Assembly: GCF_040222615.1 (NCBI RefSeq)
Contig: NZ_JAVKCQ010000020.1
Coordinates: forward strand, 12,379 to 76,378
Length of the DNA stretch: 64,000 bases
DNA from: Haliea sp040222615
GTDB lineage: Bacteria; Pseudomonadota; Gammaproteobacteria; Pseudomonadales; Halieaceae
Direction: 5' to 3'
Positions within the stretch are counted from its first letter, which is position 1; the number at the start of each line of letters is the position of its first letter. Below, piece after piece: positions 33,803-42,343 of this stretch. Under the pieces are notes generated by a model. It did not search any database. It was not told the DNA's origin and worked only from the letters and a program-made list of their open reading frames with translations. A program made the translations under genes and the position numbers.

Positions 33803-35296
33803 ATGACTGTTCGCACCCGCATCGCCCCGTCTCCCACCGGCGACCCCCACGTTGGCACCGCCTACATCGCGCTGTTCAACCTCTGTTTTGCCCGCGCCCA
33901 CGGCGGCCAGTTCATCCTGCGCATCGAGGATACCGACCAGGCCCGCAGCACCCCGGCCTCGGAGCAGGCGATTCTCGATTCCCTGCGCTGGCTGGGGCTG
34001 GAGTGGGACGAGGGCCCGGATGTGGGCGGCGCCTGCGGACCCTACCGCCAGAGCGAGCGCATGGAGCTGTATGGCGAATACGCCATGCAGCTGGTACGCG
34101 AGGGCAAGGCCTTTGTCTGCTACCGCACGCCAGAGGAGCTGGATACCCTGCGCGAAGCGCGTCGCGCCGCGGGAGACAGTACCGCTTTGAAGCCCGCCGA
34201 CCTGCGGCTGCCGGCGGAGGAGGTGGCCCGGCGGGAAGCTGCCGACATGCCCTATGTCATTCGCATGGTGGTGCCTGACGAGCCCGGTGCCTGTGTTATC
34301 GAAGACCTGCTGCGGGGCACCATCGAACTGGACTGGAGCATGGTGGACGCGCAGATTCTGCTCAAGTCCGACGGCATGCCCACCTACCACCTCGCCAATG
34401 TGGTGGACGATCACCTGATGGGTATCACTCATGTGCTGCGCGGCGAGGAGTGGATCAACTCCGCTCCCAAGCACAAGCTGCTCTACGACTACTTCGGCTG
34501 GGAAATGCCGGTGCTGTGCCACCTGCCGTTGCTGCGCAACCCGGACAAGTCCAAGCTCAGCAAGCGCAAGAATCCCACCAGCATTCTCTACTACCAGCGC
34601 ATGGGCTTTTTGCCGGAAGCGCTGCTCAACTACCTGGGGCGGATGGGCTGGTCGATGCCCGACGAGAGCGAAAAGTTTTCCCTGCAGCAGATGCTGGACC
34701 ACTTCGATATCCAGCGGGTTTCCCTCGGTGGTCCCATTTTCGATGTGGAGAAACTGCGCTGGCTGAACGGGCTCTGGATTCGCGAAGACCTGAGTGAAGA
34801 ACAGCTTGCCCAGCGCCTGGTGCAGTGGGCCTACAATCGGGACAACTTGATGCAGGTGCTGCCTCACGCCCAGAAGCGGATGGAGACCCTGAGCGACTTC
34901 GCGCCGCTGGCATCCTTCCTGGTGTCCGGCACTTTGCCCATCAACGAGGATTCCTTTGCCGGTATCAAGGGCGATCGCGAGGACCTGCTGGCGAACCTGC
35001 AGTTTGCGCTCTGGCGTCTGGAAGCCCTGCGCGAGTGGGACCGGGACACGGTGTGGAACGGGCTCAAGACTCTGGCGGACGCCCTGGGCATCAAGATCAA
35101 GGATCTGCTGGCGCCGCTGTTCGTGGCCGTTGCCGGCTCCAGCGCGTCGTTCTCGGTGGTGGACTCCATGGCCATGCTGGGCCCGGACATGAGCCGCGCC
35201 CGTCTGCGGCACGCCATCGAGGTCCTGGGTGGTGTGTCGAAGAAAGCCGCGAAGCGGCTGGAAAAGGCCTATGCCGAACTTGGGCTGGGCAGCTGA
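33803..35296 (+). CDS. gltX: Glutamate--tRNA ligase
   Basis: 497 residues. The class I signature near the start is SPTGDPHVGTAYIA (HIGH-type), and the KMSKS-type loop is KLSKRKNP near residue 252. The HYKP-like GEEWINSAPKH and the C-terminal anticodon-binding helices fit GltX. It charges tRNA-Glu in the cytoplasm. The ATG lies 33 bases after a strong -10 box. The last codons may overlap the start of the sulfotransferase gene. Confidence 0.95.
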   Translation: MTVRTRIAPSPTGDPHVGTAYIALFNLCFARAHGGQFILRIEDTDQARSTPASEQAILDSLRWLGLEWDEGPDVGGACGPYRQSERMELYGEYAMQLVREGKAFVCYRTPEELDTLREARRAAGDSTALKPADLRLPAEEVARREAADMPYVIRMVVPDEPGACVIEDLLRGTIELDWSMVDAQILLKSDGMPTYHLANVVDDHLMGITHVLRGEEWINSAPKHKLLYDYFGWEMPVLCHLPLLRNPDKSKLSKRKNPTSILYYQRMGFLPEALLNYLGRMGWSMPDESEKFSLQQMLDHFDIQRVSLGGPIFDVEKLRWLNGLWIREDLSEEQLAQRLVQWAYNRDNLMQVLPHAQKRMETLSDFAPLASFLVSGTLPINEDSFAGIKGDREDLLANLQFALWRLEALREWDRDTVWNGLKTLADALGIKIKDLLAPLFVAVAGSSASFSVVDSMAMLGPDMSRARLRHAIEVLGGVSKKAAKRLEKAYAELGLGS

Positions 35297-36041
35297 ACCG
35301 TTCTTGACCGTTCCCGCAGACAGCCGGTTCCGGTTTCTGATCGTCGGTGCCGGCCGCTCCGGCACCAGCCTGCTGACTGCGCTGCTGGACCAGCATTCGC
35401 AGCTGGAGGTGGGGTTTGAAGTCGGCAGCGTCGAGTGCTTGCGAGGCCGCGCGCTGGAGGACGAGCCGGCGCGATTGTTCCAGCAGCGTAGCGGCGCTTT
35501 CATTGAGCGCTGTCTGGCGGCTGCGGCAGCCTCGCCCAGGGGGCTCTGGGGCAACAAGATAACCACCGAACAGCTCGCTGGCCTCAACAAGCACAACCTC
35601 TATCACACACCGCCACTGGATATCCTCGATGCCTTCTTCAATGTAGTGCTCCAGGATCTGCCGGTCATCTACCTGCTGCGCGATGGGCGCGCCTGTGTCC
35701 AGTCCAAGTTGGCCCGCACCGCCCAGAGCCTGGAGCAGGCCTGTGACAGTTGGCGCTACGCCGTGGCGGTGTACGAGTTTCTGCAGCCGCGGCCGCGGAC
35801 CCTGTTCCTGCGCTTTGAAGACCTGGTGCTCAGCCCCGAGCGCGAACTGGGGCGTGTCCTGGGGCTTCTCGGCCTCGACTTTGAACCGGGTATGGTAAGC
35901 GCTGCAGGCACGATGCACCCGGGCATGCTGCCCGCCTATCGTCGTCCCGGCATAGAGCCCGGGCGGGCCACCGATCTCGACAGAACACATCCCTGTGTGG
36001 CCCTTATCGAACCCGAACTGAAGCGCTGCGGCTACCTCTGA
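35271..36041 (+). CDS. Sulfotransferase-family protein
   Basis: About 256 residues. The 5' phosphosulfate-binding loop is LIVGAGRSGTSLLTALLDQHS, and the 3' phosphate-binding motif YLLRDGRACVQSKL supplies the typical Arg and Ser. LFLRFEDLVLSPERELGRVLGFLGL is the C-terminal family signature. Such enzymes transfer sulfate from PAPS to a carbohydrate, lipid or protein. The start is uncertain: the ATG used here overlaps gltX by 26 bases and follows AAAAGG, while a TTG at 35304, after the gltX stop, would also leave the fold intact. No acceptor can be predicted. Confidence 0.8.
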   Translation: MPNLGWAAEPFLTVPADSRFRFLIVGAGRSGTSLLTALLDQHSQLEVGFEVGSVECLRGRALEDEPARLFQQRSGAFIERCLAAAAASPRGLWGNKITTEQLAGLNKHNLYHTPPLDILDAFFNVVLQDLPVIYLLRDGRACVQSKLARTAQSLEQACDSWRYAVAVYEFLQPRPRTLFLRFEDLVLSPERELGRVLGLLGLDFEPGMVSAAGTMHPGMLPAYRRPGIEPGRATDLDRTHPCVALIEPELKRCGYL

Positions 36042-36136
36042 GCCTACAGGCAGCAGCAGGACCCTGGCGGCAGTGGCATTCTGCGGACGGCGGCCTACAA
36101 TGGGGTTTTCCGCCCAAGCTGTGAGGAGTCCCGAAC

Positions 36137-37540
36137 TTGGCTATCAGCGTATTCGACCTGTTCAAAGTGGGTATTGGTCCATCCAGCTCCCACACTGTCG
36201 GACCGATGAATGCCGCCCGCCGGTTCGTTCTCGGCGTTCAGGAAAGCGGGGAACTGGAGCGCTGCCAGCGGGTGACTGCGGAGCTGTACGGCTCCCTGGG
36301 AGCGACCGGGGCCGGACACGGGTCGCCCAAGGCGGTGATTCTCGGGCTGGAGGGCGAGACCCCGGAAACCGTGGTGGTGGACGATATTCCCGGTCGGGTC
36401 GCAACTGTGCGCGAGGGCGGCCGGCTGCGCCTGCTGGGGTGCCACGAGATCGACTTCAGCTACCGGGATGACCTGGTCATGCACCGCACCGAGTCACTGC
36501 CCTGGCATGCCAACGGTATGCGGTTTACGGCCTTCGATGCCGCTGGCCAGGCTCTGCGGGTGCGGGTCTACTATTCCGTGGGGGGTGGATTTGTGGTCGA
36601 TGAGGCCGCCGCGGAGGGCGGTGACGTCATTGTCGACGACCCCACCGAGCAGCCCTGGCCCTTCACCACCGCGGCGGAGCTGTTGCGCCAGTGCAAGGAG
36701 AGCGGACTCTCGATCAGCGCCCTGATGCTGGAGAACGAAAAGGCCTGGCGCAGCGAGCAGGAGATCCGTGAGGGGCTGCTGGCCCTGTGGCGGGTAATGG
36801 ATGCCTGTATCGAACGCGGCTGCCGCGCCGAGGGAATCCTGCCCGGCGGCCTCAAGGTCAAGCGCCGGGCCGCACAGCTGCACCGGCAGTTGAAGAGCGG
36901 CGCCGGTGGCCTGGGGGATGATTCCCTCAACACCATGGACTGGGTCACGCTCTACGCCCTGGCGGTCAATGAGGAGAACGCGGTCGGCGGGCGCATCGTG
37001 ACCGCGCCAACCAACGGCGCCGCGGGCATCATTCCGGCGGTGTTCAAGTACTACCTGAAGCACTGCCGGGGCGCCAGTGAAGAGGATGTCACCCGCTACC
37101 TGCTGACCGCTGCCGCGATCGGCATCCTGTACAAAATCAACGCCTCCATCTCCGGCGCCGAAGTCGGCTGCCAGGGCGAGGTGGGCTCGGCCTGCTCGAT
37201 GGCCGCAGGCGCGCTCGCGGATGCCCTGGGTGGCACCCCTGCCCAGGTCGAGAACGCCGCCGAGATCGCCATGGAGCACAATCTGGGCCTGACCTGCGAC
37301 CCCATTGGCGGGCTGGTGCAGGTGCCCTGCATAGAGCGCAACGCCATGGGTGCGATCAAGGCCATCAGCGCCGCCCGCATGGCCCTGCGCGGCAGCGGCG
37401 AGCACTATGTGTCCCTGGACCAGGTGATCAAGACCATGAAGGACACCGGTCGCGACATGCAGGACAAGTACAAGGAAACAGCTCGCGGAGGCCTGGCGGT
37501 GAATGTGCTGGAAGTCCCGGTGAATTTTGTCGACTGTTGA
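36137..37540 (+). CDS. sdaA: L-serine ammonia-lyase (iron-sulfur, single-chain SdaA type)
   Basis: 467 residues from a TTG codon with GGAG 10 bases upstream; the family's standard opening MAISVFDLFKVGIGPSSSHTVGPM begins exactly there, so TTG is the true start. NGAAGIIPAVFKYYLKHC, ISGAEVGCQGEVGSACSMAAGALA and LTCDPIGGLVQVPCIERNAMGAIKA contain the cysteines for the [4Fe-4S] cluster. The enzyme converts L-serine to pyruvate and ammonia in the cytoplasm. It is followed by a strong promoter for tRNA-Ala. The rare start codon may lower expression. Confidence 0.95.
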   Translation: MAISVFDLFKVGIGPSSSHTVGPMNAARRFVLGVQESGELERCQRVTAELYGSLGATGAGHGSPKAVILGLEGETPETVVVDDIPGRVATVREGGRLRLLGCHEIDFSYRDDLVMHRTESLPWHANGMRFTAFDAAGQALRVRVYYSVGGGFVVDEAAAEGGDVIVDDPTEQPWPFTTAAELLRQCKESGLSISALMLENEKAWRSEQEIREGLLALWRVMDACIERGCRAEGILPGGLKVKRRAAQLHRQLKSGAGGLGDDSLNTMDWVTLYALAVNEENAVGGRIVTAPTNGAAGIIPAVFKYYLKHCRGASEEDVTRYLLTAAAIGILYKINASISGAEVGCQGEVGSACSMAAGALADALGGTPAQVENAAEIAMEHNLGLTCDPIGGLVQVPCIERNAMGAIKAISAARMALRGSGEHYVSLDQVIKTMKDTGRDMQDKYKETARGGLAVNVLEVPVNFVDC

Positions 37541-37552
37541 GCCGCTTGCTTC

Positions 37553-37581
37553 TTGACACCGCTTTCCGGCGTCACTAGAAT
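37553..37581 (+). promoter_or_regulatory. Strong sigma-70 promoter of tRNA-Ala with GC-rich discriminator
   Basis: TTGACA (37553-37558), a 17-base spacer and TAGAAT (37576-37581) form a near-consensus promoter. The next bases (TCGCGTCC) are the GC-rich discriminator typical of stable-RNA promoters under stringent control. The tRNA begins 19 bases later. Confidence 0.85.
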
Positions 37582-37600
37582 TCGCGTCCTCAGAGTTTCA

Positions 37601-37676
<76 letters not shown>

Positions 37677-37692
37677 AACAAATCAAGTAGTT

Positions 37693-37720
37693 AGGCCAAT
37701 CCAAAAGGGTTGGCCTTTTT
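37693..37720 (+). terminator. Rho-independent terminator after tRNA-Ala
   Basis: AGGCCAATCC and GGGTTGGCCT pair through 10 bases (one G-T pair) around an AAAA loop, followed by a run of five T. It lies 17 bases after the tRNA. Confidence 0.9.
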
Positions 37721-37884
37721 GCTTTCAGGGTTTTTGCCCCACTTTTTGCCCCACCGATGATAATCCCTGCCCGCGCCAAGCATGAGGGCAGCAATACGTG
37801 CAATTGATTGGACTTGCTGGGATTCGCCCCCGTGGTGTCTGTGTCAGTCTTTCTCCAGAGGCTCAAGCGAAGGAGGGCTACGCC

Positions 37885-38094
37885 ATGACCACTGAATCCA
37901 TGAACAACCATATGCTGCTAAGACTGCCGCAGGTCAAGGCTGTTACTGGTTTATCCCGCAGCATGATCTACGCGCTGGTATCCAGTGGCCGTTTCCCTCA
38001 GCCGGTCAAAATCAGCGATAGAGCGTCCGCCTGGGTGGCCGCTGAAGTTGATGCCTGGATAGAGGCTAAGATCGCTGAACGCGTGAGACCCTAA
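37885..38094 (+). CDS. AlpA-family phage/island transcriptional regulator
   Basis: 69 residues from the ATG with GGAGG 9 bases upstream; a longer frame begins in unrelated sequence. LLRLPQVKAVTGLSRSMIYALVSSGRFPQPVKIS is the AlpA/MerR-like winged helix signature, and SAWVAAEVDAWIEAKI ends it as usual. Such proteins activate excision or integrase genes of prophages and islands. No integrase, capsid or other phage gene is present, so this is a leftover of an element once inserted at tRNA-Ala. The preceding 200 bases hold a copy of TTTTTGCCCCAC repeated once (37727-37753), of unknown meaning. Confidence 0.85.
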   Translation: MTTESMNNHMLLRLPQVKAVTGLSRSMIYALVSSGRFPQPVKISDRASAWVAAEVDAWIEAKIAERVRP

Positions 38095-38293
38095 GTCCGT
38101 GCTCCCGGAGCGCGGTTCGTTGCCAAGTTCCTGGGGCATCGCGTCGTCTATTCGACCTTTCACTCGGGTGGGGCCGACGCCAGCCCGGCAGTCAGTCTGG
38201 ATTTGAGGGTATCTTGGCGTTGCGCAGCTCCCTCGGTCACGGTGACAATGACTCGCATTACCAGGCCTGTTGGTTGCCGTTTAAAACTGACCC

Positions 38294-38318
38294 CGGGGGC
38301 AAATCTACTCTGCCCCCG
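38294..38318. repeat. 8-bp inverted repeat in non-coding sequence after alpA
   Basis: CGGGGGCA and TGCCCCCG are separated by 9 bases. No T run follows on either side, so it is not a standard terminator. It may be a broken element end. The rest of the 38095-38342 gap shows nothing recognisable. Confidence 0.35.
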
Positions 38319-38342
38319 ATATCTATACTAGCCAAAACTCTG

Positions 38343-38702
38343 TTATGTTCTTATATCGCCAAAAAAGCCAATCACTCTGATCACTTGTCCTGAGTCTTCA
38401 GTCTCCACAACATCAAAACCTGTCATTAAGAGTTTTTCATTTTGGTGAATTGACCAATGATATCGATGATAATTGTGGTGTGAATCCACAGGACTTGAAA
38501 TTGAATACACGGCACCAGGCATCTTTCTGTGGACCTCGTGAACATTTTTCTCAAAATCATCTAATCCAACTAAATCAGCTGATGGATCAACAAAACGGAT
38601 ATTTGGTGATAAGGATTTTTCCATATTTTTCCGAACATCACTTGGATCGGCAGAGTTCCAAGCCGCAAACATATGATCTAATTGCTCTGGGTAATCTGAC
38701 AT
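38343..38702 (-). CDS. SnoaL/NTF2-like protein bordering the IS3 element
   Basis: About 119 residues from MSDYPEQLDHMFAAWNSADP; the frame stays open to 38777, but the first part then lies in IS sequence. EQLDHMFAAWNSADPSDVRKNMEKSLSPNIRFVDPSADLVGLDDFEKNVHEVHRKMPG is the nuclear-transport-factor-2/SnoaL-like opening, followed by DSHHNYHRYHWSIHQNEKLLMTGFDVVE. The base composition is clearly less GC-rich than that of the core genes, which suggests transfer. The original 5' end may have been lost or replaced by the insertion. The function is unknown; a polyketide-cyclase-like or ketosteroid-isomerase-like activity is possible. Confidence 0.5.
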   Translation of the reverse strand: MSDYPEQLDHMFAAWNSADPSDVRKNMEKSLSPNIRFVDPSADLVGLDDFEKNVHEVHRKMPGAVYSISSPVDSHHNYHRYHWSIHQNEKLLMTGFDVVETEDSGQVIRVIGFFGDIRT

Positions 38703-38727
38703 TGCAACGTAAGCTTCCCCACATGAA

Positions 38728-38746
38728 GGACAGGACATAACTAGAG
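38728..38746 (+). repeat. IS3 left terminal inverted repeat
   Basis: Imperfect mate of the complement at 42325-42343 (16 of 19 identical). Confidence 0.7.
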
Positions 38747-38777
38747 CTTTCTGGCATTTTATCGTCAGGAGGTTCAT

Positions 38778-39044
38778 ATGAAAAAATCCAAGTTTAGCGA
38801 AAGCCAGATAGTCGCAGTCCTCAAAGAGGCCGATGCCGGCATGTTGGTGAAGGACTTATGTCGCAAACACGGCATCTCGGCACCCACGTACTACTCATGG
38901 AAGTCCAAGTACGGCGGCATGGAGGCGTCAGATTTGAGGCGTACCAAAGAGCTAGAGTCCGAGAACGCCAAACTCAAACGCATGTATGCAGACCTGGCGC
39001 TTGAGAATGCGGCGATGAAGGAGCTGATCACAAAAAAGCTCTAA
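38778..39044 (+). CDS. IS3-family transposase OrfA
   Basis: 88 residues with the IS3 OrfA helix-turn-helix (FSESQIVAVLKEADAGMLVKDLCRKHGISAPTYYSWKSKYGG) and a leucine-zipper-like helix (ELESENAKLKRMYADLALENAAMKELI). The ATG has AGGAGG 9 bases upstream. At its end an A6G run (39032-39038) permits a -1 frameshift into OrfB, making the OrfAB transposase. OrfA alone regulates transposition. Confidence 0.93.
   Translation: MKKSKFSESQIVAVLKEADAGMLVKDLCRKHGISAPTYYSWKSKYGGMEASDLRRTKELESENAKLKRMYADLALENAAMKELITKKL
39032..39038 (+). other. Programmed -1 frameshift site of the IS3 transposase
   Basis: A AAA AAG heptamer; in the OrfA frame the last two codons are AAA and AAG. Slipping back one base enters the OrfB frame (KKALTPAEKR), which has no own start codon at this place. 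This is the standard IS3 arrangement. Confidence 0.85.
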
Positions 39045-39466
39045 CACCGGCGGAGAAACGGACAGCGGCAGCTTTTCTGGTCACGCAACAGAAGCTGTCC
39101 ATTGCACGATCCTGTCGGTGTGTGGGCCTGTCCCGATCAGGATATTACAAGACGTCTGATCACTGGGCCGTGCGTGACGCCGAGGTTATAGCGGCACTAG
39201 CTACCATCGTCGAAGGCCGGCCCAGCCGAGGCTTCTGGAAGTGTCGAAAACAACTCAGACGGCAGGGCTATCCATGGAACCACAAACGCATTTACCGAGT
39301 GTTTAAGCTTATGAACTTGCATCTGCGCCGCAAGGCTAAAAAGCGGTTACCCAAGAGAGTCCGGGCAGAGCTGTATGTGCCGGCGTTACCCGATACGGTG
39401 TGGTCAGCTGATTTTGTCTCGGATGCACTGACGACGGGCAGTAAGCGTCCGGCCATCACACCTTGA
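39044..39466 (+). pseudogene. IS3-family transposase OrfB, 5' part (split by IS66)
   Basis: The frame entered through the -1 shift gives TPAEKRTAAAFLVTQQKLSIARSCRCVGLSRSGYY and continues through the HTH_21 domain (EGRPSRGFWKCRKQLRRQGY) to the first catalytic Asp (VWSADFVSDALTTG). At 39440 the IS66 element begins, and the frame runs into it and stops at 39466. The second part is at 41890-42349. No other damage was seen, so the split is recent. Confidence 0.9.
39433..39440 (+). repeat. 8-bp target-site duplication of IS66, left copy
   Basis: GACGGGCA, identical to 41890-41897; 8-bp duplications are standard for IS66. Confidence 0.92.
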
Positions 39467-40997
39467 TGGCCGGGCTCCAGTTGTGCGGTAGGAGGCTGTC
39501 GATCGCTGAGTACTTCGTACTGGGTAGACGCTCAAGCACATCGCGCAGGTAAGCCTGCGGGTCGAGACCGTTTATCTTCGCGCTCTGGATCAGGCTCATC
39601 ACGTTCGCCGCCCGCTGCCCACTCCGTAGTGATCCAGCAAACAACCAGTTTTTCCGGCCAAGAGCCCAGGGGCGCACCTGATTCTCGACCCAGTTGTTAT
39701 CGATCGGCAACTCGCCGTCGTCGAGGTAGCGCGTCAGGGCATCCCAACGTTTCAGGCTGTAGTCAATCGCCCTGGCCGTTCGGGTGCCTGCCGTCAGAGC
39801 AGACCTCTGGTGGATGAGCCACTCCCGGAGCTTTTCCATAATCGGGCGAGATCGTGCGTCCCGGATTCGTTGTCGTTCATCCGGTGGCTTTTCAGCAATG
39901 TCACGCTCAATGTCGTAGAGCGTACCGATAGTCTCCAGGGCTTGGGCAGCGATGGGACTGTCACCGCGCTCGGCGAGCTCAAATAACTTCCGCCGCGCGT
40001 GCGCCCAGCAGCCGACTTCGGTCATGCCAGCGGCGAAGCCGGCCTTGTACCCCTGGTAATCGTCACAGACCAACTTGCCTTGCCAGTCGGCCAGGAAGTC
40101 ACGAGAGGCCTTCCCTGATCGCGACGGCTGGAAGTCGTAGACCACACCCTGGATCGCTGCCGAGCGGGTGGTGGCATACGCCCAGATGTAGGCGCGATGG
40201 GTCTTTTTCTTGCCCGGCGACAGCATCGGTACCGGTGTCTCGTCCGCATGCAGAACCGCGTGGCCCAGCAAGCAGGCACGCAGTTGCTCCACAAGCGGTG
40301 CCAGCTCCACGCCGCAACGTCCCACCCAGTCCGCCAGTGTCGATCTTGGAAGCTCGACACCGGCCCGAGCATAGATCTGCTCCTGCCGATACAGCGGTAG
40401 GTGATCGGCGTATTTGCTGATTAGCACCTGCGCGAGAAGGTTGGTGGTCGGAATACCCTTGTCGATGACATGAGGCGCTACCGGCGCCTGCACGACCGTC
40501 TCACAAGCCTTGCAGGCCCACTTGCTGCGGACATGGCGCTCTACACTGAACTGACCAGGCTCATAATCTAGCTTCTCGCTGATGTCTTCGCCGATGCGCG
40601 TCAGCTCACAGCCACACCTGCAGGTCGTCGACTCGGGATCGTGGTGGATCTCCGAACGGGGTAACTGCGGTGGGAGCGGTTGGCGCCGCGGTTTTAGAGG
40701 CCTGTCTTTCTTCGGCGACTCATACTCGGCCAGCTTCTCAAGCTCCGTTTCGATCGCCGCGATATCCTCATCAACCAGATCGTCCAGGAGGTTCTGCTGT
40801 GGGCTACTGCTCTTCGATTCGCTGCGTTTGCCAAAGCGATGTCGCCGGAGAATGGCGATCTCATGCGTGAGGTGTTCATTGCGCAGGCGGTACTGGCGAA
40901 TGGCCTCATCACGCTCGCCTAACGCATCTTGCATCTGCGCCACCAATTCGCGGAGCTGGGACTCGCTGAGCTGGTCAATGTCGATCGATTCAAGCAT
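39456..40997 (-). CDS. tnpC: IS66-family transposase TnpC (DDE)
   Basis: 513 residues from MLESIDIDQLSESQLRELVAQM. A leucine-zipper helix (20-60), a basic HRFGKRSE stretch, a zinc-finger-like region (CRCGCELTRIG ... WACKACETV) and the DDE domain follow. Visible catalytic candidates are D in HADETPV, D in CDDYQGYK and E in NWVENQVRP. The C-terminal IS66_C part ends in LLPHNWSPAIKV. The alternative upstream ATG adds eight residues. It is in the same transcript as tnpB and tnpA. Confidence 0.95.
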   Translation of the reverse strand: MLESIDIDQLSESQLRELVAQMQDALGERDEAIRQYRLRNEHLTHEIAILRRHRFGKRSESKSSSPQQNLLDDLVDEDIAAIETELEKLAEYESPKKDRPLKPRRQPLPPQLPRSEIHHDPESTTCRCGCELTRIGEDISEKLDYEPGQFSVERHVRSKWACKACETVVQAPVAPHVIDKGIPTTNLLAQVLISKYADHLPLYRQEQIYARAGVELPRSTLADWVGRCGVELAPLVEQLRACLLGHAVLHADETPVPMLSPGKKKTHRAYIWAYATTRSAAIQGVVYDFQPSRSGKASRDFLADWQGKLVCDDYQGYKAGFAAGMTEVGCWAHARRKLFELAERGDSPIAAQALETIGTLYDIERDIAEKPPDERQRIRDARSRPIMEKLREWLIHQRSALTAGTRTARAIDYSLKRWDALTRYLDDGELPIDNNWVENQVRPWALGRKNWLFAGSLRSGQRAANVMSLIQSAKINGLDPQAYLRDVLERLPSTKYSAIDSLLPHNWSPAIKV

Positions 40998-41076
40998 AAC
41001 GACACTGTGCCACCGGACCACCTAAATGGCCATAAGCACTATTTCCGTAGACCCGAGCGGGTGATCGTGGTGTTAT

Positions 41077-41439
41077 CTACTGCCGGTCTATGAGGAAGTT
41101 CGCGCCGGCATATTGCCAGGGCAACCCCGATGCCAGGGCTTGCAATTGCAGGTCATCAAGGGCCATCGGATCTCCACTGCGCAGTGCGCTCCAGACAAAG
41201 CGGCCCTGATGCAGCCGCCTCGCCAGCAACCAGATACCGAAGCCGTCGCACAACAAGATCTTCATGCGATTCGCCCGCTTGTTGGCGAAGATGTAAGCGC
41301 AGTGTGGCTTCGCCGCACCGAAGGCTTTGATCACCCGGGCCAGCGTTGTCTCTGGGCCGCAGCGCATATCCAGCGGTTCCCGGGCCAGCCAGATCTCGTC
41401 GATGCGCAGGACCTGGCCCATGTTCACGGGCAGCGTCAC
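41077..41439 (-). CDS. tnpB: IS66-family accessory protein TnpB (IS66 Orf2)
   Basis: 120 residues. RIDEIWLAREPLDMRCGPETTLARVIKAFGAAKPHCAYIFANKRANRMKILLCDGFGIWLLARRLHQGRFVW is the IS66 Orf2-like signature. It is required for transposition in studied family members, but its biochemical role is not settled. The start overlaps the tnpA stop by 4 bases. Confidence 0.95.
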   Translation of the reverse strand: MTLPVNMGQVLRIDEIWLAREPLDMRCGPETTLARVIKAFGAAKPHCAYIFANKRANRMKILLCDGFGIWLLARRLHQGRFVWSALRSGDPMALDDLQLQALASGLPWQYAGANFLIDRQ

Positions 41440-41807
41440 CTTGTTACAGCACGCAGCCAGTCGACAGACCGCTCGATTGCGTTGAGCGGCCAGTTTACGA
41501 TCAGCCTGCCTGATGGCGTTGGTACTTCCATGCGTACCGTCGCGAAATCATCGACCGTTGCTGGCTGCGAGCCAGGCGGCGAAGGCGCTGGCAGACGAAG
41601 GAACTCATCCTGTGAATCGCGCCGCTGGGTGAGGCGCCACTTCTGTACCATGTTGGGATTCAGGCTGTGGCGAATGGCAACACCGGCCACAGATGCACCA
41701 GGGTGATCGCACTCGGCGATGATCTGAGCCTTGAATGCCCTGGAATAGCGGCGTCGCCGCTTCTTCGGTGTTGGTGCCACATCGCTAAGCGGCGCGTCGT
41801 AATCCAT
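41436..41807 (-). CDS. tnpA: IS66-family accessory protein TnpA (helix-turn-helix)
   Basis: 123 residues with an HTH like that of IS3 OrfA (RRRRYSRAFKAQIIAECDHPGASVAGVAIRHSLNPNMVQKWR) and a short strand-rich tail. It is the first gene of the element and begins 82 bases inside its right end. Confidence 0.93.
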   Translation of the reverse strand: MDYDAPLSDVAPTPKKRRRRYSRAFKAQIIAECDHPGASVAGVAIRHSLNPNMVQKWRLTQRRDSQDEFLRLPAPSPPGSQPATVDDFATVRMEVPTPSGRLIVNWPLNAIERSVDWLRAVTR

Positions 41808-41889
41808 AATAGGTGCCCACTAAGAATAGGTGGGCACCTAAAATAGCGGATCGCCTACGAACGGCAAGATGGGTTTACCGGACGCTTAC

Positions 41890-41897
41890 GACGGGCA
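41890..41897 (+). repeat. 8-bp target-site duplication of IS66, right copy
   Basis: GACGGGCA, identical to 39433-39440. Confidence 0.92.
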
Positions 41898-42324
41898 AGC
41901 GATTCCGCACGTTCAATGTGACCGATGACTTTAATCGTGAAGCGATTCACATTGAGATCGACACTTCCATCACATCAACACGCCTGGTGCGCGTGTTCGA
42001 GCAACTCCGCGACCAGCATGGCCTGCCTCAAGTTCTAAGAACCGACAACGGTCCGGAATTCTTGGGTGAGGTCTTCACGGCATGGGCCAAAGAGGCTGGA
42101 ATGGCAATCCAGTATATCCAGCCCGGAAAACCGAACCAGAATGCCTACATTGAGCGATTCAATCGGACCTATCGCGAGGAGGTGCTGGACCAGCATCTGT
42201 TTACGTCCCTTGACCATGTTCGTGAAGCCACCTATTGGTGGATGATCGATTACAACGAGGAGAGGCCACACGATTCACTGGGCGATATGACGCCCTTGGA
42301 AGCACGAAAACAAGTCGTCAGAAA

Positions 42325-42343
42325 CTCTAGTTTTGAACTGTCC
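42325..42343 (-). repeat. IS3 right terminal inverted repeat
   Basis: Imperfect mate of 38728-38746 (16 of 19 identical). The transposase stop lies just outside it, at 42347-42349. Confidence 0.7.

Larger units (their letters stand above)
39441..41889 (-). mobile_element. Complete IS66-family insertion sequence
   Basis: 2449 bases. Both ends carry GTAAGCGTCCGG as an inverted repeat, matching the IS66 family's GTAAGCG ends. Three genes are in the usual order tnpA, tnpB, tnpC on the minus strand. Flanking 8-bp duplications are perfect. All three genes are uninterrupted, so the element may be active. Confidence 0.95.

Noticed and set aside
33578..35596. Minus-strand open frame of 672 codons opposite gltX
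   Set aside because: It covers the ligase gene in reverse and crosses the gltX promoter region.
37885..38094. Prophage call from the AlpA-like regulator
   Set aside because: No integrase, head, tail or lysis gene is near, so only a relic is supported.
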